Source of the DNA: Chloroflexota bacterium
Lineage (GTDB): Bacteria; Chloroflexota; Anaerolineae; Promineifilales; Promineifilaceae
Assembly: GCA_020353135.1 (NCBI GenBank)
Contig: CP070688.1
Coordinates: forward strand, 1,102,729 to 1,108,601
Length of the DNA: 5,873 bases
Direction: 5' to 3'
Shown here: positions 1 through 5,873 of the stretch, one piece after another
Position numbering within the stretch: the stretch's first letter is position 1
Layout: each line of letters opens with the position of its first letter
Notes under the pieces: model-generated
Databases searched by the model: none
What the model was told of the DNA's origin: nothing
Seen by the model: only the letters and a program-made list of their open reading frames with translations
Made by a program: the position numbers and the translations under genes

Positions 1-175
1 GGTCGGCCAGGGCCAACTTCAAGACCCGCTCGCTCCGCAGACCCTTCTCCAATGCCTGCGGGTAGAAGTTGCTCTCACGCACTTGTGGGATGTCGAAGGT
101 GATCTCACCTAACCTTGCGGCCACCGTCTTGGGCTTGTAGCCGTTGGCCCAATCCCATCGTTCTCGTGAACGTTC
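1..175 (-). pseudogene. IS256/Mutator-family transposase fragment (partial, N-terminus not recognisable)
   Basis: Reading the minus strand from 175 down to 2 gives 58 uninterrupted residues that fit the N-terminal part of IS256-family (Mutator-like, DDE-type) transposases. It opens with ERSRERWDWANGYKPKTV, the conserved block of the family (usually written as ER..R..yaNGyKpKt). It continues through LGEITFDIPQVRES, then FYPQALEKGLRSER and ends in LKLALAD at the window edge. The family is known to cut and re-join IS DNA; the catalytic acids would lie beyond position 1. The same frame stays open up to an ATG at 338-340, but those upstream residues do not resemble the helical N-terminus of the family. 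A YLQGEAQ-like string, weakly reminiscent of the expected upstream sequence, appears in another minus frame around 202-222, which suggests frameshift or rearrangement. I infer a decayed or truncated copy. Family assignment is firm; pseudogene status is less certain because the rest of the gene is not visible. Confidence 0.75.
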
Positions 176-201
176 GCAGGGGCTAACGCTCGGTTCGCAG
201 G
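172..201. repeat. Short direct repeat GTTCGCAGG x2 beside the transposase fragment
   Basis: GTTCGCAGG occurs at 172-180 and again at 193-201, a 21-bp offset, with GGCTAACGCTCG between the copies. Just left of it, CGTTC and GAACG (159-172) can pair as a 5-bp stem with a 4-base loop, and GAACGTTC at 168-175 is a perfect palindrome. The block sits exactly where transposase similarity is lost. It may be a small intergenic repeat unit or a scar of rearrangement; nothing in the window shows whether it recurs in the genome. Confidence 0.4.
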
Positions 202-239
202 TTATTGTGCTTCTCCTTGCAGGTACTATCTTGCGCTTG

Positions 240-268
240 TTGACACATTCCAGCTCTTGGGATATCGT
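240..268 (+). promoter_or_regulatory. Candidate sigma70-type promoter for the sulfotransferase operon
   Basis: A perfect -35 hexamer TTGACA lies at 240-245. After a 17-bp spacer, TATCGT at 263-268 matches four of six positions of the -10 consensus. Transcription would start near 275, giving a leader of about 60 nt before the ATG at 339. It is the best promoter candidate I found in the 163 bases between the transposase similarity and the first + gene, and I see no gene there. No operator-like palindrome overlaps it. This is a sequence match only; use of this promoter type assumes a sigma70-like housekeeping factor. Confidence 0.4.
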
Positions 269-338
269 GAGTTCATCTATTGGCAAAAGAGAATGCGTTC
301 CTAGATTATTGCCATGACGTTGTCGAGAAAGAGATAGC

Positions 339-1322
339 ATGAGCCACTCCACAACAACGCCTCTGTTCATCTTCTCCTTGCCGCGCGCTGGCTCGACATT
401 GCTACAAAGACTACTGGCAGCACATACACAAGTAGCGACATTGGCGGAGTCGTTTCTTCTGGCGCCCTTCTTGTTCACGCTCCGCAAAGATGGCGTTTAC
501 GGGGCCTACAACCATCAGTTTACTGCGTTAGGCATTCGCCACTTTTATGAGGAACTACCGCAGGGCAAACAGGATTATTTGCGCGAATTGCGTCGTTTCG
601 CGCTCCGATTATATGGGAAGGCCTCTCCCAATAAGGAACGCTTTTTTCTGGATAAAGCGGCCGCGTACTCATTGATCGCGGGAGAGATCATTGATCTCTT
701 TCCGCAGGCCAAAAGCATATTTCTTTGGCGAAACCCACTTAGCGTAGTCGCTTCGCTGATGAAGAGCTGGCGAAGTGGGAAATGGAATCTCTACTATTAC
801 GATCGCTACCTGTACGAAGGCCTACCCAATCTAATTCGGGTTTCTCAGTCCAACCATACAAGATCGATAGCGGTTCGATATGAAGCCTTAGTCCGGGAAC
901 CAGAAGGGATCATGAAGGAGATATGCTCATATCTTGATCTTTCATACGAGGGCAATGTACTCACTGACTATCGAAATGTTCCCTTGCGCCCGGGCACCGG
1001 CGATCCCCTTGGCCTGAATCTCTTCCAGTCGGTTAGCCAGGCACCAATACACAAATGGCAGGCCACGTTAGCTAATCCGTTGCGCAAAATCTGGTGTCGT
1101 CGATATTTGCAGTGGCTAGGAGACGAAAATCTGGCGTACATGGGTTATGATCTCGATGAACTTCAGGGGCAGCTGAATGACATGCCAACTCAGCTCAAGC
1201 ATGTGGGCTCGGACCTTTGGCGCATGCCGTATGGTCTGCTGTTTCGCCTATTCGATGGCGTGATACTTCGTGATAAGCTTCAGTATGTTCGTAGACGGCA
1301 GCGCATTTATGCCCATCGCTAA
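339..1322 (+). CDS. PAPS-dependent sulfotransferase, Sulfotransfer_3-like
   Basis: A 327-residue cytosolic-type protein that probably transfers sulfate from PAPS to a hydroxyl (or amine) of a small molecule or lipid. The 5'-phosphosulfate-binding loop is near the N-terminus: SLPRAGSTLL at residues 13-22. Glu37 (LAESF) sits where related sulfotransferases such as TPST carry the catalytic base. The 3'-phosphate-binding element is FLWRNPLSVVASLM at 128-141, with Arg131 and Ser139 as expected ligands. Lys106 (LDKAA) may be another active-site residue. Length is normal for the family; I see no signal peptide or transmembrane segment. The ATG at 339 is preceded by a purine-rich GAGAAAGAGA at 325-334, a good Shine-Dalgarno region at suitable spacing. 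It is the first gene of the + cluster and its 3' end overlaps the next gene, so the two are probably translated together. The acceptor cannot be read from sequence; the neighbouring glycosyltransferase and acyl-ligase suggest a glycolipid or lipopeptide-like acceptor (inference). Confidence 0.85.
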   Translation: MSHSTTTPLFIFSLPRAGSTLLQRLLAAHTQVATLAESFLLAPFLFTLRKDGVYGAYNHQFTALGIRHFYEELPQGKQDYLRELRRFALRLYGKASPNKERFFLDKAAAYSLIAGEIIDLFPQAKSIFLWRNPLSVVASLMKSWRSGKWNLYYYDRYLYEGLPNLIRVSQSNHTRSIAVRYEALVREPEGIMKEICSYLDLSYEGNVLTDYRNVPLRPGTGDPLGLNLFQSVSQAPIHKWQATLANPLRKIWCRRYLQWLGDENLAYMGYDLDELQGQLNDMPTQLKHVGSDLWRMPYGLLFRLFDGVILRDKLQYVRRRQRIYAHR

Positions 1323-2274
1323 TTCCGTAATTTGTACGACGATCATCCCCACAATAGCCCGGCGAAAACTCATTCGTGCGGTAGAGAGTGCGCTGGAGCA
1401 ACCCTTATCTGCCGATGAACATGAGATTATTGTCGTCAATGATACCGGTCAGTCACTGGCCCCAGCCCCGTGGCAGCTGGCCAGGAAAGTCCAAATTGTG
1501 CCTACCAATCGTCGCGAACGCTGCATTGCACGGAATACAGGCGCTGCCCTTGCCACCGGCCGGTATTTACACTTCCTGGATGATGACGACTGGCTGCTGC
1601 CTGAAGGTTTGTCACATCTCCGAGATTTAAGTTTGCGGCATCCTTCAGCCGATTGGCTGGTTGGTGGTTCTCAATTGTTTGATCGCCAGGGCGAGCCACT
1701 TATTAGACTAGATCATCAATTGCAAGGGAACTGTTTTGTGCACGCAATGGCTGGTGAATGGCTCCCTCTGCAATCGTCGTTTATTCGCACTAAGGCGTTT
1801 AACGTTGTTGGCGGCTTTCGACCTAAAACCTTAGTTAGTCAGGATGTCGACCTTTGCCGGCGCATTTTGCTACGTGGAGAATTAGCAAGTATTGGCGAGA
1901 ATGTCGCATGCATTGAGATGGGAATAGAAGGAAGTACCACCGACTATGAACGTCGTGACGAGTATAGTCGGGAGGCACGAGAGGCAATATTGAATGACGA
2001 TGGAGTCTTGAAGCGCCTTTTCGAATCGGTGACATCAGCAGAATGGTCGGGGCGGGTGACCCGAATCTATCTTGGCTCAGCTGTCTGGAATGCGCAGCGC
2101 AACAGAGGCTGGACAGCTCTAAGTCGTCTAGTTTATACGTTCGCCAGTATGGGAATTGCTGGCGTTTATCTGCTATCCCCGGATTTCTGGTACGCTTTAA
2201 TGAACACTTATGAAAGTGCGACTTTTGCCAGGGGCCTGCAAACTGTCAATGATAATCTAGTGGCGAGCCACTAA
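1309..2274 (+). CDS. Family 2 glycosyltransferase (GT-A fold)
   Basis: A 321-residue protein (from ATG 1309) that likely moves a sugar from a nucleotide-sugar donor to an acceptor, using a metal ion. Seen in order: a Rossmann-like first strand and helix, VICTTIIPTIARRKLIRAVE (residues 7-26); VVNDTGQS (42-49), in place of the more usual V-D-D-G-S; RCIARNTGAALATGRYLHFL (71-90); then four aspartates, 91-94, in FLDDDDWLLP, which include the metal-binding DXD; and SQDVDLCRRIL (177-187), matching the E/D-D element that holds the catalytic base region. No clear transmembrane helix is present, although residues 282-298 are moderately hydrophobic, so it probably acts at the cytosolic face. Start choice: ATG 1309 places the start just before the first beta strand and overlaps the sulfotransferase stop by 14 bp. 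An upstream ATG at 1285 and GTG at 1270 are in frame but have no better ribosome site and would add residues unlike the family. Donor and acceptor are unknown. The overlap implies co-expression with the sulfotransferase. Confidence 0.85.
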   Translation: MPIANSVICTTIIPTIARRKLIRAVESALEQPLSADEHEIIVVNDTGQSLAPAPWQLARKVQIVPTNRRERCIARNTGAALATGRYLHFLDDDDWLLPEGLSHLRDLSLRHPSADWLVGGSQLFDRQGEPLIRLDHQLQGNCFVHAMAGEWLPLQSSFIRTKAFNVVGGFRPKTLVSQDVDLCRRILLRGELASIGENVACIEMGIEGSTTDYERRDEYSREAREAILNDDGVLKRLFESVTSAEWSGRVTRIYLGSAVWNAQRNRGWTALSRLVYTFASMGIAGVYLLSPDFWYALMNTYESATFARGLQTVNDNLVASH

Positions 2275-2413
2275 TGGGCAAGAAGGAACGTGAGGATATT
2301 GGCTCTTCCGAATCATGCTTGAAGACCGTCGTTTTATAGCAAGATTGGGAATCGCTGCCAGCAGGTGGCCAAGCGCCTTTCTGGAATTGCGGTCAGGGCA
2401 ATGTTGAAACTCC
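2275..2413 (+). other. 139-bp gap before the ligase gene, with a short in-frame upstream ORF
   Basis: No conserved gene is recognised here. Two tiny frames exist. One begins at ATG 2274-2276, overlapping the glycosyltransferase stop as TAATG, and ends at TAG 2337-2339 (21 residues). The other runs from ATG 2315 to TGA 2405-2407 (30 residues, MLEDRRFIARLGIAASRWPS followed by 10 more). The second is in the same frame as the downstream ligase and stops 6 nt before its ATG. That could reflect translational coupling or a former longer N-terminus cut by a stop codon, or be chance. I see no convincing promoter or terminator hairpin, so read-through from the glycosyltransferase gene is the default assumption. 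Confidence 0.3.
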
Positions 2414-5152
2414 ATGAAAGACAATAGTCCTGCATCGTCGGAAAAAGCCGGCTCAGTCTTGCCTTTTGAGGAGCAAGAACTTGAACGTACGGTTCTGGAC
2501 CGTTTTGCCCTTGTTGTTGCACATTTCCCTGACAATCCGGCTATTCTCACGATGGCCCACTCTTTTACCTACAGGGCGTTGGATGAAGCGGCAAACCGAG
2601 TTGCCCAGGCCATTCTAGCTAAATATGATTCGACCGACGTACCAGTGGCAATTCTGATGGGGCACGGCGCCTTGCCGATTGTGGCTCTCTTGGGAGTGTT
2701 GAAGTCGGGCAGCAGTTTTGTGATGCTGGATGTTCTGAACCACGCCAGCTGGCTCAGCGATGTTTTGCAGGATTCCATGGCACGCCTTGTCATCACCGAT
2801 ACCCAACATCTCCCTCTAGCATTTGAGCTGGCGCATGGACACCAACTGCTGAATATCGACCAGGCACTCGACCGTTTGCCTGGGGAGAATGAGCATCAGG
2901 TCGTTATGGCTGATAACCCTCTGGCGATATTCTATACTTCCGGTTCAACCGGAAAACCGAAGGGCGTTGTGCTGACGCATCGGTACCTGCTGCATTACGT
3001 TTGGGCCAGTGGTCACTACTACGAGATTATGTCCCGTGACCGCCTGACTGGCCTATTCTCTTATAGTTATGCTGCCTCCATGCCCAATGTATTCGAGGCG
3101 CTTCTCAGCGGGGCAACGTTGTATCCTTTAGACGTTCGCGACCATACTGCGACTCAGGTCAGTGATTGGTTGGCTCATCATCAGATCACCATCTGCCATC
3201 CGCCAGTTTCTCTTTATCGCCAATTGATAGGATCCCTTGGGCAGGCAAATCAGGCCTTGAACCTACGCATGATGATATTAGGTGGCCAAACAATGACCCA
3301 GGAAGACGTGGTCGCTTTTCGAGAAGTATTTCCGACCGGATGCGGCCTTCTAAATCGTCTATCGTCCACGGAAACAGGTCTGGTCGCCTGCGCTTTTGTC
3401 GAGAGTCGCCTTTCGGGGGAAAGACTGCCGGTCGGGTATCCAGTGGCGGGCAAGTCAGTTTTACTGCTTGACGAAGACGGCCGCCCTGTTCGCATGGGAG
3501 AAACTGGCGAAATAACCGTCAAAAGCAAATACATCGCCGCCGGCTACTGGCAACAGTCGACAAGTGTCAGGGCCAAATTCCTACCTGATCCAGAAGATAG
3601 CGATGGTAGCATTTATATGACAGGCGATTTGGGCCGTATGGATTCCGAAGGCCTATTGTACCATTACGGCCGAAAAGATTTCCTGGTCAAGATTCGCGGC
3701 TATCGAGTTGAACTGCAGGCTATCGAGCAGGCGCTACGACGGGTAGCGTCTGTCCAGGATGCTGCTGTCATCGCTGATAGCCATTCCGGCGGCGATCCAC
3801 GCTTGATAGCGTATATCATCTCTGCCACCCAGCCAGCAGCCTCCTCGGGCGCTCTTAGAGACGAGCTTCGGCAAAGCTTGCCGCATTATATGCTCCCTTC
3901 TCAGTTCGTCATCATGGCGGCATTTCCACAAACGGCTAGCGGAAAGATCGATCGCCAGGCTCTCCCGCAGCCTGAGACAGCTCGGCCCGAATTAGCCAAT
4001 TCCTATATCGCACCCCGATCATCCCTGGAAAGAGAACTGGTGCGATTGTGGGAGAACATTTTGAATATTCATCCCATAGGCATCCATGATGACTTCTTTG
4101 ATCTTGGCGGACATTCTCTATTGGCTCTGCAATTGACAGCGCAACTGGAAAAACAGTTTGTGGACCTGATGGATCGGTTTGTGTTGCAATCATTCTTCCA
4201 GCGCCCTACCATTGCCCACCTTGGCCACATGCTAGAAGGAGAAGAAGATCCAACTTCGTCTAGTCTGCTCACAAAAAAAATGTCGTTGCCAGAACGCCTC
4301 AGACAGGGCAGCGTCCGTTTCTTACCTTATCCTGTCCTGGCACGGGGACTGTTCTGGTATTATGGGCAACGTTCGTTTTGGCGGTCCTTGCGCCGGCAAG
4401 ATATGGCCTTTCTGCAGCGGGCTTTTGCCGACTTCGTTGCCCCAGAAGCAATCGAAGAGGCCATACAGCTAAGCCTGACCTGTCATTACCGGCAGAAATC
4501 GCGGTGTGCCAGTTTAGCTCGTCACTTGCGACGTCACTTTGAAGAATGGGTTGAAGTAAATGGCTCTTCGCATTTTGAATCGCTCTACCGACAAGGCAAA
4601 GGTGTTATTCTGGTTAAGAATCACGTACACCCGGCTGCATTGAGCCCAACTGTGCTGTTTCCTTACTTACAGGAGAAGAATCTTTCATATGTAGGTAAGT
4701 TGCAGGACACGTTTGGGGAGCGGGGCGAGGCCAAACTAAATATGGGGCACGGCCGTTTGCGGGCACTCACCTCTCAACTCGACCAGGCACGGCGGACGTT
4801 GGCCCAGGGCGGAGTGGCCTTACTGGCCGCCGATGGCTACGAGGGCGGCGAGCAAAACGTTAGGCTTCCTTTTCTGGGGCGGCTACGACCATTCAAATAC
4901 GGATTTGCCGAACTGGCCATCTCTACTGGCGCACCAGTCATTCCAATCCACACCAAAATGAGCATTCAAGGCAAGGTCTCCGTCACATTCTCGCCACCAC
5001 TACCTACTGCTCCACCACAAGTCACACGCGAAGATCGCCTTGATCATCTCGTGCAGGATTATGTCGACCAACTTCAGAATTGGTGGTATCAGGAGCCCGG
5101 TACGATTTCCTGGCCTCATCTTGAGCGATACTTGTCTTGTCCGCGGGTCTGA
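2414..5152 (+). CDS. Adenylation - carrier protein - LpxL-like acyltransferase fusion (NRPS-like ligase)
   Basis: A 912-residue three-domain protein. Residues about 25-520 form an ANL-type adenylation domain: A3 TSGSTGKPKG (175-184), A5-like NRLSSTETG (314-322), A7 MTGDLGRMD (402-410), A8 GRKDFLVKIRGYRVE (419-433), A10 SGKIDR with Lys511. Residues about 533-608 form a peptidyl/acyl carrier domain with DDFFDLGGHSLL; Ser568 is the phosphopantetheine site. Residues about 680-895 resemble the LPLAT superfamily, LpxL/HtrB branch: GVILVKNHVHPAA (730-742), GGVALLAADG (799-808), LPFLGRLRPFKYG (818-830), LAISTGAPVIPIHT (834-847). No condensation, thioesterase or reductase domain is seen. Inferred role: activate an acid with ATP, tether it to Ser568, then transfer it to a membrane or sugar acceptor. 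Oddities: Ala220 aligns with the alpha-amino-binding Asp235 of GrsA, arguing against an ordinary alpha-amino acid; the acyltransferase His737/His739 lack the acidic residue five positions on (Ala742, Ser744). Start: TGA at 2405 closes the frame upstream, so ATG 2414 is the first start; its ribosome site is poor. Confidence 0.88.
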   Translation: MKDNSPASSEKAGSVLPFEEQELERTVLDRFALVVAHFPDNPAILTMAHSFTYRALDEAANRVAQAILAKYDSTDVPVAILMGHGALPIVALLGVLKSGSSFVMLDVLNHASWLSDVLQDSMARLVITDTQHLPLAFELAHGHQLLNIDQALDRLPGENEHQVVMADNPLAIFYTSGSTGKPKGVVLTHRYLLHYVWASGHYYEIMSRDRLTGLFSYSYAASMPNVFEALLSGATLYPLDVRDHTATQVSDWLAHHQITICHPPVSLYRQLIGSLGQANQALNLRMMILGGQTMTQEDVVAFREVFPTGCGLLNRLSSTETGLVACAFVESRLSGERLPVGYPVAGKSVLLLDEDGRPVRMGETGEITVKSKYIAAGYWQQSTSVRAKFLPDPEDSDGSIYMTGDLGRMDSEGLLYHYGRKDFLVKIRGYRVELQAIEQALRRVASVQDAAVIADSHSGGDPRLIAYIISATQPAASSGALRDELRQSLPHYMLPSQFVIMAAFPQTASGKIDRQALPQPETARPELANSYIAPRSSLERELVRLWENILNIHPIGIHDDFFDLGGHSLLALQLTAQLEKQFVDLMDRFVLQSFFQRPTIAHLGHMLEGEEDPTSSSLLTKKMSLPERLRQGSVRFLPYPVLARGLFWYYGQRSFWRSLRRQDMAFLQRAFADFVAPEAIEEAIQLSLTCHYRQKSRCASLARHLRRHFEEWVEVNGSSHFESLYRQGKGVILVKNHVHPAALSPTVLFPYLQEKNLSYVGKLQDTFGERGEAKLNMGHGRLRALTSQLDQARRTLAQGGVALLAADGYEGGEQNVRLPFLGRLRPFKYGFAELAISTGAPVIPIHTKMSIQGKVSVTFSPPLPTAPPQVTREDRLDHLVQDYVDQLQNWWYQEPGTISWPHLERYLSCPRV

Positions 5153-5404
5153 CGGAGACCACTCGCGCTGAGCGCACCACTATATATCTTAACATCTCTT
5201 ACTGCAGACGGGAGCGACAGGTTTCGTTCACTCGCGTGTGTAACCTTGGTCTTTCTGCCAAAGCATATCGTTCAGGAGCATCTACCTGATGATCAATGAT
5301 ACCTCGACAGCTTAGCAGCCCTTCAGAATAGATATCATCACATGCTCGTTAAACATGCATCAGATTACGACAATATCTCATCTCTGCTTAATTTTGGGGT
5401 GTGT
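5153..5404. other. Convergent intergenic region, no gene recognised
   Basis: These 252 bases separate two genes that end towards each other. Directly after and overlapping the ligase stop, GGTCT (5146-5150) and AGACC (5156-5160) can pair around a 5-base loop. GCGC TGA GCGC (5165-5175) can form a second tiny stem. Neither is followed by a T-run, so a standard intrinsic terminator is not supported for the + strand. On the minus strand I see no stem plus T-tract after the decarboxylase stop. The sequence is visibly more AT-rich towards 5330-5400. I found no tRNA, repeat array or credible small gene. Confidence 0.5.
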
Positions 5405-5873
5405 TTACAAAGAATAGTCAACCATCTGACGCAATAGCACAACAGTTTCTCGCAAATGGTCAAATGATGTATGGGGTGTAATGATAACTAGCCGTAGAAC
5501 GCTCTTTCCCCCCAGGTTGGTGATGGAAATGGACCGTTCTCCAGTCGCCATGATGCGTGCGAACAGTTGGTTTTGCAGGCTGTCTAGGTCTGTTTCAGAT
5601 TTTCCAACCGGAGTTAAACGAAAACAGAGAATGCCCGTATCCGGCTGGTGGCATAATTCAACGTCTGGGAGCGAGCTTATATGGTCAGCTAGCGCGCCCA
5701 TAGCGACCAAAGGCGCACGCAATTCTTCTATTACTTGACGAATCCCTTTGCCACGCAGGATTGTCGCTAGCGGGAGCGCTGACATCGGCCGTGTGGATGG
5801 CGGTGATTTGAGGCCGGGGTTTGGCTCGCTATCTTCAGCTCGATTAAAGTAGTGGCTGTGGAGCGCCATCCGA
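5405..5873 (-). CDS. Group II PLP-dependent amino acid decarboxylase, C-terminal part (partial)
   Basis: The minus-strand frame stays open from the right edge to TAA at 5407-5405. From the ATG at 5869-5867 it covers 154 residues; this Met is probably internal, because the frame stays open to the edge and family similarity starts immediately. The pattern fits the C-terminal region of pyridoxal-dependent decarboxylases (Pyridoxal_deC family: aromatic amino acid, glutamate, 2,4-diaminobutyrate, sulfinoalanine decarboxylases). HSHYFNRAEDSEPNPGLKSP is followed by PPSTRPMSALPLATILRGKG, equivalent to the family's SR...AL.lW..lr..G segment. The small domain then shows LPDVELCHQPDTGILCFRL, DLDSLQNQLFARIMATG, and a final LRLVIITPHTSFDHLRETV. 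The PLP-binding lysine lies upstream, outside the window. These enzymes release CO2 from an amino acid to give an amine; the substrate cannot be told from this part. Transcription is convergent with the ligase gene. It could supply an amine or beta-alanine-like block to the cluster, but that is inference. Confidence 0.8.
   Translation of the reverse strand, partial: RMALHSHYFNRAEDSEPNPGLKSPPSTRPMSALPLATILRGKGIRQVIEELRAPLVAMGALADHISSLPDVELCHQPDTGILCFRLTPVGKSETDLDSLQNQLFARIMATGERSISITNLGGKSVLRLVIITPHTSFDHLRETVVLLRQMVDYSL

Noticed and set aside
176..340. Transposase extended in frame to the ATG at 338-340
   Set aside because: The frame is open, but the added residues do not look like the IS256-family N-terminus, and the ATG overlaps the sulfotransferase start on the other strand. 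Treated as a chance open frame.
1270..1308. Longer glycosyltransferase starting at GTG 1270 or ATG 1285
   Set aside because: The extra residues precede the first beta strand and match nothing in the GT2 family, and the ribosome sites are not better than that of ATG 1309. Not excluded, but less likely.
1195..4272. Numerous open frames of 60-100 codons antisense to or out of frame with the three + genes
   Set aside because: They have no family resemblance, lie wholly inside well-supported coding sequence and are expected by chance in DNA of this composition.
2414..5152. Canonical NRPS peptide-forming module
   Set aside because: There is no condensation domain and no thioesterase, and the C-terminal third matches an LPLAT-type acyltransferase instead.
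5146..5175. Intrinsic terminator after the ligase gene
   Set aside because: Two very short stems are present (5 bp and 4 bp) but no T-tract follows, and the first overlaps the stop codon.
5153..5404. CRISPR array, tRNA or other structured RNA in the convergent gap
   Set aside because: No regularly spaced repeats, no cloverleaf-like pairing and no CCA-ended structure could be seen by eye.

Overview
The window looks like bacterial DNA from an accessory locus. Base composition is roughly balanced by eye. It holds three same-strand genes (+), a convergent partial gene on the right (-), and an insertion-sequence remnant on the left edge (-). The phylum cannot be fixed from this sequence. The mix of a Sulfotransfer_3-type enzyme, a stand-alone NRPS-like ligase and IS256 debris is common in large-genome environmental bacteria, but it is not diagnostic.

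Layout: positions 1-175 encode, on the minus strand, a 58-residue stretch of an IS256/Mutator-family transposase that runs off the left edge. No recognisable N-terminus lies upstream of it. Positions 176-338 are non-coding, with a short direct repeat and a good sigma70-like promoter candidate (TTGACA, 17 bp, TATCGT) pointing into the + genes. Next come a PAPS-dependent sulfotransferase (339-1322), a family-2 glycosyltransferase overlapping its 3' end (1309-2274), and, after a 139-bp gap, a 912-residue three-domain protein (2414-5152). This protein joins an adenylation domain, a phosphopantetheinyl carrier domain and a LpxL/HtrB-like acyltransferase. A 252-bp non-coding stretch separates it from the C-terminal part of a group II PLP-dependent amino acid decarboxylase on the minus strand (5405-5873, continuing past the right edge).

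How the genes may work together (inference): the three + genes have the parts for building a decorated lipid. The ligase could activate a carboxylic acid, load it on its own carrier domain and pass it to an acceptor through the fused acyltransferase. The glycosyltransferase could add a sugar, and the sulfotransferase could place a sulfate. A sulfated glycolipid or lipopeptide-like small molecule is the simplest product class. Two details make the fusion protein unusual. The adenylation domain has Ala where the alpha-amino-binding Asp of amino-acid-activating domains normally sits. The acyltransferase domain lacks the usual acidic partner in its HX4D/E-type motif. The decarboxylase could supply an amine building block, but it is transcribed convergently, so its membership is only suggested.
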